A DNA stretch of 64,000 nt from an uncultured Eubacteriales bacterium (GCA_900553805.1 USEU01000002.1:1-64000); one strand, 5' to 3'; counted from the first letter of the stretch, positions 1-9,216 are shown. The notes: a model not told the origin generated them from the letters alone. Numbers and translations are program-made.

Positions 1-28
1 AAGATAGGTAATGCCAACACAATACAAA

Positions 29-56
29 AGTCTCGCCAATAGGCGGGGCTTTTTTT
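29..56 (+). terminator. intrinsic terminator of an upstream transcript
   Basis: A 9-bp stem (AGTCTCGCC / GGCGGGGCT with wobble pairs, AATA loop) is followed by seven T. It must end a gene or tRNA lying left of the window. Confidence 0.75.
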
Positions 57-81
57 ATGGTCGAAATTGACGTTATTCCGT

Positions 82-110
82 TTGCGAAATGGGTTCATCT
101 GTGCTAGAAT
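82..110 (+). promoter_or_regulatory. probable sigma-A promoter of the type I RM operon
   Basis: TTGCGA (82-87), a 17-nt spacer and TAGAAT (105-110) precede hsdM by about 95 nt. The -35 box is weak, so the call is moderate. Confidence 0.45.
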
Positions 111-206
111 AAGAGCGTGATTATCATACCATGAAATCTATTTGCAAATAAAAACATGAAAGATTGAGAATTATGCCGTTTATACTTGGAATCGGGAGAG
201 AGAAGC

Positions 207-1706
207 ATGATTACAGGGGAACTGAAAAACAAAATTGACAGCCTTTGGGATATTTTTGCGGCGGGCGGGGTGACAAACCCGCTGGATGTTATCGAGCAGA
301 TGACATACCTGATGTTTATTCACGATCTGGACGAGGCTGACAACACCCACGCAAAGGAAGCGGTCATGCTGGGGCTGCCCTATAAAAGCATTTTTACGGA
401 TTCCGTGCGGATCGGCGACCATACCGTTGACGGCAGCCAGCTGAAATGGAGCGTGTTCCGGGATTTTCCCGCGGTGAGAATGTACTCCGTCATGCAGGAG
501 ATGGTGTTCCCCTTTATCAAGAATCTCCACGGCAATAAGGAAAGCGCCTATTCCAAATACATGGCGGATGCCATTTTCAAGCTGCCCACACCGCTGCTGC
601 TGGAAAAGGTGGTCACGGCGATGGACGGCATCTATGAGCAGATGGCCCAGCTTAAAACCGCCGACACCCGGGGCGATGTGTACGAGTACCTACTCTCAAA
701 AATCGCCACGGCTGGCCTAAACGGGCAGTTCCGTACCCCCCGGCATATTATCCGCATGATGGTTGAGCTGATGCAGCCAAAGCCCAGTGACACAATCTGT
801 GACCCGGCCTGTGGCACTTCCGGCTTTTTGGTCGCTGCCAGTGACTATCTGAAAGAGAACTGCAAGAATGAGGTTTTCTTCAATCGCCAGAACAAAGAGC
901 ACTACATGAACCATATGTTCCATGGCTTTGATATGGATCGTACTATGCTTCGCATCGGCGCCATGAACATGATGACCCACGGCGTGGATAATCCCTTTAT
1001 TGAATACCGGGATAGCCTGTCCGACCAGAACCCGGACAGGGCCAAATATTCCCTGATCCTGGCCAACCCGCCCTTCAAGGGGTCGCTGGACTATGATATT
1101 GTGTCCGCCGACCTGCTGAAGGTCTGCAAAACCAAGAAAACCGAGCTGCTGTTCCTGGCACTGTTCCTTCGGATGCTGAAGGTGGGCGGCCGCTGCGCCT
1201 GCATCGTCCCCGACGGCGTGCTGTTTCGCTCCTCCACGGCCCACAGGGCCATCCGCAAGGAGCTTGTGGACGGCAACCGGCTGGAGGCCGTTATCTCCAT
1301 GCCCAGCGGCGTGTTCAAGCCCTATGCCGTGGTCTCCACCGCCATCCTGATCTTCACCAAAACCGGCCACGGCGGCACGGACAAGGTGTGGTTTTACGAC
1401 ATGAAGGCCGACGGCTTCTCCCTGGACGACAAGCGAAGCCCCGTGGCTGATAACGACATCCCCGATATCATCACCCGCTTCCGCCACCTGGACGCCGAAG
1501 CCGACCGCCAGCGGACAGAGCAGAGCTTCCTGGTACCCAAGCAGGAAATCGTGGACAATGGCTATGACCTGAGCATCAACAAGTACAAAAAGACAGAGTA
1601 CAAGCCTGTGGAATACCCGCCCACCAGTGAGATCATGGCACAGATTCGGGAGTTGGAGCAGGAAATTAGCGCGGCGATGGATGAGCTGGAGGAAATGTTG
1701 AAATGA
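207..1706 (+). CDS. hsdM: type I restriction-modification DNA methyltransferase (M) subunit
   Basis: N6-adenine methyltransferase subunit of a type I system; with HsdS it methylates the recognition site, and with HsdR it forms the restriction complex. The 499-residue protein has an N-terminal helical HsdM_N-type region and a C-terminal methyltransferase core with SAM-binding motif DPACGTSGF (about residues 199-207) and catalytic NPPF (about 287-290), both in the order expected for gamma-class enzymes. I chose ATG 207 because GGGAGAGAG sits just before it; an in-frame TTG at 186 has no ribosome site. The stop overlaps the next start in an ATGA. It is clearly GC-richer than hsdS and the two genes after it. 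Family assignment is firm; target sequence cannot be read from it. Confidence 0.95.
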   Translation: MITGELKNKIDSLWDIFAAGGVTNPLDVIEQMTYLMFIHDLDEADNTHAKEAVMLGLPYKSIFTDSVRIGDHTVDGSQLKWSVFRDFPAVRMYSVMQEMVFPFIKNLHGNKESAYSKYMADAIFKLPTPLLLEKVVTAMDGIYEQMAQLKTADTRGDVYEYLLSKIATAGLNGQFRTPRHIIRMMVELMQPKPSDTICDPACGTSGFLVAASDYLKENCKNEVFFNRQNKEHYMNHMFHGFDMDRTMLRIGAMNMMTHGVDNPFIEYRDSLSDQNPDRAKYSLILANPPFKGSLDYDIVSADLLKVCKTKKTELLFLALFLRMLKVGGRCACIVPDGVLFRSSTAHRAIRKELVDGNRLEAVISMPSGVFKPYAVVSTAILIFTKTGHGGTDKVWFYDMKADGFSLDDKRSPVADNDIPDIITRFRHLDAEADRQRTEQSFLVPKQEIVDNGYDLSINKYKKTEYKPVEYPPTSEIMAQIRELEQEISAAMDELEEMLK

Positions 1707-1921
1707 AAAAGAGCGTATATGACTATATTTATAACTACCCGGATGTTAGCATTCACGATATTGCTCCAGCAGTAAATAAGCCGGAATCGGAAGTTTTGAA
1801 AATCGTAAGTGTTCTTCATAGAGAAGGATATATTACCTTAAGTCGAATCATTCCGCTTAGTCCAGAGAATTCTGATAACTGCCGATACTCTGCGACAGGT
1901 AAGCAATATTCTGGTGACTAA
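1703..1921 (+). CDS. small winged-helix-like protein inside the RM operon
   Basis: A 72-residue protein whose start overlaps the hsdM stop (ATGA), so it is probably translated by coupling. Residues 5-50 read as a helix-turn-helix/winged-helix fold: an initial helix, an 'IHDIAPAVNKPESEVLKIV' turn-helix and a 'LHREGYITL' wing. The pattern is that of MarR/ArsR-like or replication-initiator-type wHTH modules, but I do not recognise a named family. The C-terminal 20 residues are polar and lack predicted structure. Base composition shifts to AT-rich within this gene. A role as regulator of the RM operon or as an accessory DNA-binding subunit is inference only. Confidence 0.6.
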   Translation: MKKSVYDYIYNYPDVSIHDIAPAVNKPESEVLKIVSVLHREGYITLSRIIPLSPENSDNCRYSATGKQYSGD

Positions 1922-1945
1922 ATTCGGATTTGTGGGGATGTAAAG

Positions 1946-3142
1946 ATGGCAAAACTGATTGAGATTACAGGGAAAGCCCTTTTGGGAGAATGGGGAACTG
2001 ACGATGAAACTGGAAACGGAATACCTGTTCTCAGAACGACTAATTTTACAAATGAGGGGATTGTTGATTACAGCAACGTGGTCACACGGAATATCGTGAA
2101 AAAGGGCATAGAAGAAAAATATCTTCGTAATGGAGACATTATCATTGAAAAATCTGGTGGAAGCGACAAACAGCCTGTGGGACGTGTTATCTATTTTGAT
2201 GGACCAGAGCGCACCTACCTTTTCAACAACTTCACAGGATTGCTACGAGTAAAAAATCAGGAAAAATGGCATCCTCGATATGTGTTTTATTCACTTTTTT
2301 CTAATTACCGTAGTGGCGGTACACGCACATTTCAAAATAAAACAACAGGTCTCCACAACCTAAAAACGGACGATTATGTGTCCAGTTTTAACGTAACCGA
2401 AGTCGATATAGTAACGCAAAAGGCAATTTGTAAACAGCTGGATCGGGTTAATGGCATTATCAGGATGCGTCAGCAGCAGCTCCAAAAATTGGACAACCTC
2501 GTCAAAGCCCGATTTATCGAACTGTTTGGGGATCCAGATAAAAACCCGTACGGCTGGAATCTATCATCTATTGGTGCACTAATTGCTTCGTGTGAAGCAG
2601 GGTGGAGTGGAAATGGATCTCAACGAGAAAAGCAAGATGGTGAGGTTGCTGTATTGAAAGTTAGCGCCGTCACAAAAGGCTATTTTATTCCCAGTGAATG
2701 CAAAGTACTGGATAATCAAAGTAATATCAAAAAGTACATATATCCACAAGCGGGGGATTTACTTTTTAGCAGGGCGAATACAAGGGAAATGGTCGGTGCA
2801 ACAGCAGTGGTAACAAAAGATTTTCCCGAACATATTCTTCCTGATAAACTATGGAAAATTCGTTTTGTGGAAGCGGCCAATGTCTGGTACATGAAATATA
2901 TTCTAAGCAGCAAATCAATTCGTTCCATTTTTTCATCAATGTCTACGGGAACAAGCGGAAGTATGTACAACGTGTCAATGGAGAAATTTAAGTCTATCAA
3001 GATTCCACTGCCCCCATTGGTCCTTCAAAATCAATTCGCCGCCTTCGTCGAACAGACCGACAAATCAAAATTGACAATATCGGGGACTCTTACGGAATTG
3101 GAGACGTTGAAGGACTCTCTCATGCAGCAATATTTTGGGTAA
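1946..3142 (+). CDS. hsdS: type I restriction enzyme specificity (S) subunit
   Basis: HsdS subunit that reads the bipartite DNA target and bridges two HsdM subunits. Of 398 residues, about 1-160 form the first target-recognition domain, about 160-200 the conserved spacer helix ('LQKLDNLVKARFIELFGDP' region), about 205-365 the second recognition domain and the rest the second helix. Full length is normal for a two-TRD subunit. The start is ATG 1946, 25 nt after the small wHTH gene; its ribosome site (GGGG) is weak. Both TRDs differ, as expected for an asymmetric target. The AT-rich composition contrasts with hsdM and hsdR, consistent with exchange of the specificity gene. No inverted hsdS pseudocopy or invertase is present in the window, so phase variation by inversion is not supported here. 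Confidence 0.93.
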   Translation: MAKLIEITGKALLGEWGTDDETGNGIPVLRTTNFTNEGIVDYSNVVTRNIVKKGIEEKYLRNGDIIIEKSGGSDKQPVGRVIYFDGPERTYLFNNFTGLLRVKNQEKWHPRYVFYSLFSNYRSGGTRTFQNKTTGLHNLKTDDYVSSFNVTEVDIVTQKAICKQLDRVNGIIRMRQQQLQKLDNLVKARFIELFGDPDKNPYGWNLSSIGALIASCEAGWSGNGSQREKQDGEVAVLKVSAVTKGYFIPSECKVLDNQSNIKKYIYPQAGDLLFSRANTREMVGATAVVTKDFPEHILPDKLWKIRFVEAANVWYMKYILSSKSIRSIFSSMSTGTSGSMYNVSMEKFKSIKIPLPPLVLQNQFAAFVEQTDKSKLTISGTLTELETLKDSLMQQYFG

Positions 3143-3227
3143 TCTGTTGCCAGGCAAGCTTTGGACGCTTTTAAACCGATGCATAACTGCTGAATATAGA
3201 AGATTTACAAGTAAGAGGTGAGTTAAC

Positions 3228-4457
3228 ATGAATGTACTGCTATTAGGGAATGGATTTGATCTCAACTACAAATTGCCGACGAAGTATATCAATTTTTTGA
3301 ATACAGTTAATTTTCTTTCAACGTTGTTTAGCTTGGACGGACACAGTGTAGGGGAGATTTTTGGAGCACAGTCATTGCAGCTTGTTGATAAAGATATTTC
3401 CAATAGCTACAAGGCATATCAGGAAATCTATGATAGAATACCGCTTGCTTCGGAAGCGGTTGAAAAACTGACTGCATTGGCAAGTGACAATTTGCTATAC
3501 GGTTTTTTACATAAGTCGTACAACAAGGACATCGGGTGGATTGATTTTGAAAAGGAGATTTCTGCAATTATTCGTGCTTTTGTGGAGTTTCTGCAAGAGG
3601 AAAGTCCTGAATTTGAGGGAAAGAATCACCCTATGTGCGTTGTAGACAGAGTTATCATCGCATTTTTTAATTTTTTGACAAAGCAGTCAACCCCGGGATT
3701 TCTAGGATATGGTTGTGGAGTTGTAAATGATGAGTATGTCATGGAATATCCGCATGGTTCAGGGAACAAAGTAATTGACAAAGAGAAGATCATTCATGAA
3801 TTAGAAAAACAGTTGCAGGAACTGTCGGATGGATTGCAAATCTATTTGGAGTACTTCGTGGAAAAAGTTGTTGTGGAATCAAACAAGAATGGCTTACTGC
3901 AACAGTTCCCCGCACTGATGCCAGCGGATAAGGTTATTACCTTTAATTACACGAATACATACGAGCAGGTTTACCATAATCGAAAAGTGCTCCATATTCA
4001 TGGGGACCTGGACAAGAAAATAGTTCTGGGTGTAAATCCTGACGAGGCGGATGAATTTGACACAATCGATATTTCTTTCTTAAAATTTAAAAAGTATTAC
4101 CAGCGAGTCCTGTACCATACGGATATTGATTTTTTGAAGTGGATTTATGAAGAAAAAGGGTCAGCGCAACTGGTTGTTATGGGGCATTCGCTTGATGTGA
4201 CAGATAAGGATATCATTATGCAGGTATTTGGAAGAGCAAGAAATATCACCATTTTATACTTCAATGAAGACAACGAAGCGTCTTTAATAGCAAATTTAAT
4301 TAAAATATATGGCAAAATAGGGTTCGATAATTTGCGCGTTGAAAAGCATCTGCGCTTTCTTCCGCAAACTGCAAAATATGACTACTTTGCGGAGGATAGA
4401 GATAAGAAAAAAGCAGAGGAAGATGGTAGAATTTTGAGGGGAGTATTGAGGTTATAA
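3228..4457 (+). CDS. abiH: AbiH-family abortive infection protein
   Basis: A 409-residue protein opening with the AbiH-family signature LLGNGFDLNYKLPTKY (residues 4-19) and carrying the typical late 'VVMGHSLDVTDKDI' motif (about residues 315-330) and a 'HIHGDL' segment near residue 257. AbiH was defined as a lactococcal phage abortive-infection protein; its biochemical activity is not established. RAGAGGTGAG lies 8 nt before ATG 3228. The gene lies 85 nt after hsdS and 2 nt before the AlbA_2 gene, all on one strand between hsdS and hsdR, so it is almost certainly co-expressed with the RM enzyme. AT-rich like its neighbours hsdS and the AlbA_2 gene. Confidence 0.85.
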   Translation: MNVLLLGNGFDLNYKLPTKYINFLNTVNFLSTLFSLDGHSVGEIFGAQSLQLVDKDISNSYKAYQEIYDRIPLASEAVEKLTALASDNLLYGFLHKSYNKDIGWIDFEKEISAIIRAFVEFLQEESPEFEGKNHPMCVVDRVIIAFFNFLTKQSTPGFLGYGCGVVNDEYVMEYPHGSGNKVIDKEKIIHELEKQLQELSDGLQIYLEYFVEKVVVESNKNGLLQQFPALMPADKVITFNYTNTYEQVYHNRKVLHIHGDLDKKIVLGVNPDEADEFDTIDISFLKFKKYYQRVLYHTDIDFLKWIYEEKGSAQLVVMGHSLDVTDKDIIMQVFGRARNITILYFNEDNEASLIANLIKIYGKIGFDNLRVEKHLRFLPQTAKYDYFAEDRDKKKAEEDGRILRGVLRL

Positions 4458-4459
4458 GG

Positions 4460-5266
4460 ATGAATTTTCCAAAACAGATAAAGGATATCGTCTATGATCT
4501 TCTTCAAGAACCTACGTTAGACAAATTTAGAGTCTTCCTCCACGGTCAAACGGGGGAGCACAACTCGATCGATTTCAAAAGTAAATGGATAGAGGGGGCA
4601 TCTTTGGCAAAAGAAATGCTGGCACTGGCAAATTCAGGTGGAGGTATTATTGTTTTTGGAATAGCGGAAAATGAAGATAAAACGCCCCGTATTGACGGCT
4701 TGCCTGAAATCAGAGATAAAGCAGTTATCTCAAATGAAATCAAAAATTTTATTTCTTCGAATATTGAATATGAAGTATATGATTTCTCCTATACGACATC
4801 TGAGTATGAACTGCTGAAGGGTAAAAAATTGCAGATGCTTGTTGTTAAGGACACCCCTGAGCGTATCCCATTTTTGGCGGAAAAAGAAAGCGGTTCGCTC
4901 AAACAGAATATGATTTACGTTCGGAGAGGAACCTCCTGTGAGGTAGCTAATCAAGAAGAGCTTAATAACATCCTAAACCGACGTATCAATTTTATGCACC
5001 CGTTAAATGGTGAGCCGCTTGAACTTAAAGAACATTTGAACCAATTGAAAACACTCTATGAAAGCACTGAAAAAAACACTGTTCATTACAACAGAATATC
5101 GTCTGAGTGGACGAAGAAGTTGTTAGATGCTGCCACAGAATTTACATTTGGGAAAAGAATTGAGGATCCAAATCCTTTTTATCCAGAAGAAGCCTATGAT
5201 GCGTTTGTTGCAAGAATGATTAGTGAAAAAAAGAAAAAGATTGAAAGAGTGCTGGATTTGTACTGA
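4460..5266 (+). CDS. AlbA_2 (Schlafen-type) putative DNA/ATP-binding domain protein
   Basis: A 268-residue protein. Residues about 30-160 match the AlbA_2/Schlafen-like domain (PF04326 type): 'SIDFKSKW' followed by 'LALANSGGGIIVFGI' and a basic 'YVRRGTSCEVA' strand. AlbA_2 domains are found in transcriptional regulators and in many anti-phage loci, including type I RM neighbourhoods; their activity (nucleic-acid binding, nuclease or ATP use) varies. The C-terminal 100 residues are helical, polar and unassigned. It starts 2 nt after the AbiH gene stop and ends 14 nt before hsdR, so the two genes form a tight pair. A shared defensive role is inference from context. Confidence 0.8.
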   Translation: MNFPKQIKDIVYDLLQEPTLDKFRVFLHGQTGEHNSIDFKSKWIEGASLAKEMLALANSGGGIIVFGIAENEDKTPRIDGLPEIRDKAVISNEIKNFISSNIEYEVYDFSYTTSEYELLKGKKLQMLVVKDTPERIPFLAEKESGSLKQNMIYVRRGTSCEVANQEELNNILNRRINFMHPLNGEPLELKEHLNQLKTLYESTEKNTVHYNRISSEWTKKLLDAATEFTFGKRIEDPNPFYPEEAYDAFVARMISEKKKKIERVLDLY

Positions 5267-5280
5267 AATAAGGTGAACTT

Positions 5281-8200
5281 ATGACCAACTTTGATTTTCT
5301 TCTATCTGAACCCGATTTTGCATCCTTTGCCTCCGTGGCTGTGGCTGCTGAAAATCTGCTGCACATCGATCGGGATTCCAGTGTGCTCTGCTGCCGGCGG
5401 GCCATGGAGTTTGCGGTCAAGTGGATGTACTCCGTGGACAAGGAGCTGACGCTTCCCTGGGATGATAAGCTGGTCACGCTGATGAATGCCAAGGAATTTC
5501 GGGATATCGTGAAGAATGATCTGTGGCTGCGCATGGATTTTATCCGCAAAATGGGCAACAACGCTGCCCACGAAAGCAAGAAAATATCCGAAAAGCAGGC
5601 GGGGCTGTGCCTGGAAAATCTCTTCTATTTTCTGGATTTTGTTGCCTATTGCTATGCGGAAAAGTACACCGAACGGAAGTTTGACAGGGAACTGCTGGAG
5701 CTGACGCCCCAGGAGGCCATCTCCTTCGTCCCCAACGCCGACATCGATATTCAGCAGCTGATGGACGAGAACAAAGCGCTGAAAGAGAATCTTACCACCC
5801 TTCGGGCGGAGCGGCAGCAGACCTATGTGCCAAAGCCGCTGGACATCTCCGAATACAAGACCCGGAAAATCTACATCGATACCATGCTGGAGGATGCAGG
5901 CTGGGTCGAGGGCAAGGACTGGCGCAATGAGGTGGAGCTGCCCGGTATGCCGAACAAGAGCGAGGCCGGTTACGCCGACTATGTGCTCTATGGGGATGAT
6001 GGCCGGGTCCTTGCCGTCATCGAGGCAAAGCGCACCTGCGTGGATGTGGCCAAGGGCCGCCAGCAGGCAAAGCTCTACGCCGACCTTATCGAACGGCAGC
6101 AGGGCCGCCGCCCGGTGATCTTCCTGACCAATGGGTTCGAGACCCACATTGACGATGGGCGCTACCCGGAGCGGAAGGTCGCCGCCATTTACGCCAAGCG
6201 GGACCTGGAAAAGCTGTTCACCCTGCAAAGCACCCGCACCAGCCTGAAAAACATCCTGGTGGACCGCAAAATCGCCGGGCGCTATTATCAGGAAGCCGCC
6301 ATCAGGGCATCCTGTGACGCCCTGGCGAAGAACCGCAGAAAGGTCCTGCTGGTCATGGCCACCGGCTCCGGGAAGACCCGGACGGTGATCGCCCTGTGCA
6401 AGGTGCTGCTGGAGCAGGGGTGGGTGAAGAATATTCTGTTCCTTGCCGACCGAAACGGCCTGGTCACCCAGGCAAAGCGCAGCTTTGTGAATCTGCTGCC
6501 GGACCTTTCCGTGACCAATCTGTGCGAGGAAAAGGACAACTATGCCGCCCGGTGCGTGTTCTCCACCTATCAGACCATGATGGGCTGCATCGATTCCGTC
6601 CGGGACGATCAGGGGAGGCTTTTCACCTGCGGGCATTTTGACCTGGTGATCTGCGACGAGGCCCACCGCTCCATTTATAACAGGTACAGGGATATCTTTA
6701 ATTATTTCGACGCTCCGCTGGTGGGCCTGACCGCGACGCCCAAGGATGAGATCGAAAAGAACACCTATGAGGTGTTTGATCTGGAAAACGGCGTCCCCAC
6801 CTATGCCTATGAGCTGGCCCAGGCCGTCAAGGATGGATTCCTGGTGGACTTTATGTCCGTGGAAACCAACCTGAAATTCTTGCAGGACGGCATCACCTAT
6901 GCCGACCTGACGGCGGAGGAGCAGCGGGAATACGAGGATACCTTTGAGGACGAAAACGGCGAGCTGCCGGAGAAGATCGCCTCCGGCGCGCTGAATGAAT
7001 GGGTATTCAATGAGGATACCATCCGCCAGGTGCTGAATATCCTGATGACCAGCGGCCTCAAGGTGGACTACGGCAATAAGCTGGGCAAGTCCATCATCTT
7101 CGCGAAGAGCCATGCCCACGCGGAAAAGATCCTGGAGGTTTTCAATAAGGAATATCCCCATCTGCCCGGTTTCGCAAAGGTCATTGACAACCAAATGACC
7201 TATGCGCAAAGTGCCATTGACGACTTTTCCGACGCCGGGAAGCTGCCGCAGATCGCGATTTCCGTGGACATGCTGGATACCGGCATTGATGTCCCGGAGG
7301 TTCTGAACCTGGTGTTCTTCAAGAAGGTCATGAGCAAGGCGAAATTCTGGCAGATGATCGGCCGGGGCACCCGCCTGTGCCCGGGCCTGCTGGACGGGGA
7401 GGACAAGCAGAAATTCTATATCTTCGATTTCTGTGGAAATTTCGAATTTTTCCGCATGAATGACGGCAAGCCCACCGCGAATCTGACGGCCTTGCAGGGG
7501 GCCATTTTCCACCTGAAATCGGAAATAGCCTTCAAGCTGCAAGACCTTGCTTACCAGACCCCGGAGCTGATCCAGTTCCGTGCGACCCTTGTGGAGGATA
7601 TGGCGCGCAAGGTGCGGGAGCTGAACAGGGAGAATTTCGCGGTCCGGCAGCATCTGAAATATGTGGAGCTTTACTCCGATCCGGGCAGCTATCAGGCGCT
7701 GACCTATGAGGATACACTGGTGATGGGCCGGGAGCTGTCGCCGCTGATCCAGCCGGAGGAGGACGACCCGAAGGCATTGCGGTTTGACGCGCTGATGTAT
7801 GGCATTGAGCTGGCGTATTTAGCCGGAAAGAGTTACAGCCGGCGGCGCAGTGATTTGCTGAAAAAGGTAAGCGCGGTAGCCAGTGTTGCCAATATCCCGG
7901 AGATCATGGCGCAGGCGGACCTGATCGACAAGATCCTGCATACCCCTTATCTGGAAAGCGCCGGGATCAATGAATTTGAGCACATCCGGCAGCGCCTCCG
8001 CGACCTGATGAAGTACATTCCCATTGACCATGCACGCTACGATACCAATTTTGACGACGAAATCCTGTCTCAGACCTGGAATGAATCCGAATTGGAAAAC
8101 GACGACCTGAAAAACTATCGGGCCGCCGCAGAGTTCTATATCCGCCAGCACCAGGATAACGCTGCCATTGCCAAGCTGAAAAGCAATGTGCCGCTCACCG

Positions 8201-8571
8201 CCGCCGACGTAAAGGAGCTGGAAAGAATTTTGTGGAGCGAGGTGGGGACCGAGGCTGACTATCACAAGGAATTCGGAGATAAGCCTCTTGGTGTCTTCGT
8301 CCGGGAAATCGTTGGGCTGGATATGTCCGCCGCCAAGGCCGCCTTCGCGGAGTACATTGACGAGGCCAGGCTGGACAGCCGCCAAATCTATTTTGTAAAC
8401 CAGATCATTGAATACATTGTGCAGAACGGGATGCTGCTGGACCTGTCCATCCTCATGGACCCGCCCTTCTCTGACCGGGGAAACATTACGGAGGTTTTCG
8501 CGGACCTGTCCCTCTGGGCCGCGATTCGGAAGGCCATTGACCACGTGAACGCAAACGCTGTGGCTGCGTAA
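5281..8571 (+). CDS. hsdR: type I restriction endonuclease (R) subunit
   Basis: ATP-dependent translocase and nuclease subunit of the type I system. The 1096-residue protein starts with a DUF4145/HEPN-like helical region (about 1-130), then the PD-(D/E)xK nuclease core (D near 232, E-A-K near 248-250 in 'AVIEAKRT'), then a superfamily-2 motor with Walker A ATGSGKT (about 360-366), DEAH (about 459-462), 'GLTATP' and the helicase C motif 'GRGTRLCPGL' (about 695), and an EcoEI-like C-terminal domain. AAGGTG precedes ATG 5281. Catalytic residues are intact and length is normal, so the enzyme should be active. GC-rich like hsdM, in contrast to the three genes between. Confidence 0.95.
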   Translation: MTNFDFLLSEPDFASFASVAVAAENLLHIDRDSSVLCCRRAMEFAVKWMYSVDKELTLPWDDKLVTLMNAKEFRDIVKNDLWLRMDFIRKMGNNAAHESKKISEKQAGLCLENLFYFLDFVAYCYAEKYTERKFDRELLELTPQEAISFVPNADIDIQQLMDENKALKENLTTLRAERQQTYVPKPLDISEYKTRKIYIDTMLEDAGWVEGKDWRNEVELPGMPNKSEAGYADYVLYGDDGRVLAVIEAKRTCVDVAKGRQQAKLYADLIERQQGRRPVIFLTNGFETHIDDGRYPERKVAAIYAKRDLEKLFTLQSTRTSLKNILVDRKIAGRYYQEAAIRASCDALAKNRRKVLLVMATGSGKTRTVIALCKVLLEQGWVKNILFLADRNGLVTQAKRSFVNLLPDLSVTNLCEEKDNYAARCVFSTYQTMMGCIDSVRDDQGRLFTCGHFDLVICDEAHRSIYNRYRDIFNYFDAPLVGLTATPKDEIEKNTYEVFDLENGVPTYAYELAQAVKDGFLVDFMSVETNLKFLQDGITYADLTAEEQREYEDTFEDENGELPEKIASGALNEWVFNEDTIRQVLNILMTSGLKVDYGNKLGKSIIFAKSHAHAEKILEVFNKEYPHLPGFAKVIDNQMTYAQSAIDDFSDAGKLPQIAISVDMLDTGIDVPEVLNLVFFKKVMSKAKFWQMIGRGTRLCPGLLDGEDKQKFYIFDFCGNFEFFRMNDGKPTANLTALQGAIFHLKSEIAFKLQDLAYQTPELIQFRATLVEDMARKVRELNRENFAVRQHLKYVELYSDPGSYQALTYEDTLVMGRELSPLIQPEEDDPKALRFDALMYGIELAYLAGKSYSRRRSDLLKKVSAVASVANIPEIMAQADLIDKILHTPYLESAGINEFEHIRQRLRDLMKYIPIDHARYDTNFDDEILSQTWNESELENDDLKNYRAAAEFYIRQHQDNAAIAKLKSNVPLTAADVKELERILWSEVGTEADYHKEFGDKPLGVFVREIVGLDMSAAKAAFAEYIDEARLDSRQIYFVNQIIEYIVQNGMLLDLSILMDPPFSDRGNITEVFADLSLWAAIRKAIDHVNANAVAA

Positions 8572-8607
8572 ATAAGAACGGGGCGCTTTTCAAAATGAAG
8601 TATGCTG

Positions 8608-9216
8608 TCAGAAGCGCTCTGCGCATTGCCTCCAATATTCTTCCGCGATCTCCTGCGGAGCCGTTGCGTCGATGTATTTCATTTTCCACAGGGGCAGGGG
8701 CATTTTCCAGTAGTCGCGGCGGAAAACCTCCTCGACGATTCCACAGGTCAGCTTGTTTTCTCCGCCGAAGGGGATAATGACCACGTCGCCCGGGTGGTAC
8801 GGCTGCGTACCGAGGTAGTAGAAGTGGCCGTTCATGGCGGGAATGCGGACGGAATAATAGGTGATCTCCGTCCGGCTTGCCGCCCGTTCCGGGGATGAGA
8901 CGATGGACTGGGCATACTGCGCGGTGCGCTGGGCATCGGCGATCTGCCTGCGCTGGGCAGGCGTGGCATAGGGCAGGAGCTTTTGCAGCTGCCCCACCCG
9001 GCTGAGAAGCTCCGCCGCCCGGGCCTGGGTTTTGCCGGGGTCTTGGTTGCTGCGGATCTCACCGGTCAGCTGAATGATGGCGGCGTAATGCGCACAGATG
9101 ACCTGGGCGGACAGCGCGGAAAGGGCGTTATAGCCCAATTTTTCCTCGCCGCGATCCAGCGCCTGCATCCAGGCGTCCCGATGAAAAAGGCGGTTCGTCA
9201 GATACCGTGATCCCAT
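8608..9216 (-). CDS. conserved hypothetical protein with PriA-like C-terminal strand motif
   Basis: 202 residues, start ATG 9216 with AGAGGTGAC upstream. The first 125 residues are helical and rich in Ala and Gln with no motif I know. Residues about 125-175 ('YYSVRIPAMNG...PGDVVIIPFG...CGIVEEV') resemble the small beta barrel at the N-terminus of primosomal protein PriA, which binds a DNA 3' end, but no helicase follows. It is convergent with hsdR and directly downstream of tRNA-Ser on the same strand. Function unknown; the barrel resemblance is by eye. Confidence 0.55.
   Translation of the reverse strand: MGSRYLTNRLFHRDAWMQALDRGEEKLGYNALSALSAQVICAHYAAIIQLTGEIRSNQDPGKTQARAAELLSRVGQLQKLLPYATPAQRRQIADAQRTAQYAQSIVSSPERAASRTEITYYSVRIPAMNGHFYYLGTQPYHPGDVVIIPFGGENKLTCGIVEEVFRRDYWKMPLPLWKMKYIDATAPQEIAEEYWRQCAERF

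Noticed and set aside
186-206. TTG start for hsdM
   Set aside because: It has no ribosome site and overlaps the one serving ATG 207.
1946-3142. phase-variable hsdS by inversion
   Set aside because: No second hsdS fragment, inverted repeat or recombinase gene is in the window.
5302-7653. 783-codon open frame antisense to hsdR
   Set aside because: It mirrors codon bias of the GC-rich hsdR gene; translation is low-complexity, without motifs or ribosome site. The same applies to long antisense frames over pfp (18974-20374), fba, vanW, mfd, prs and uvrA.
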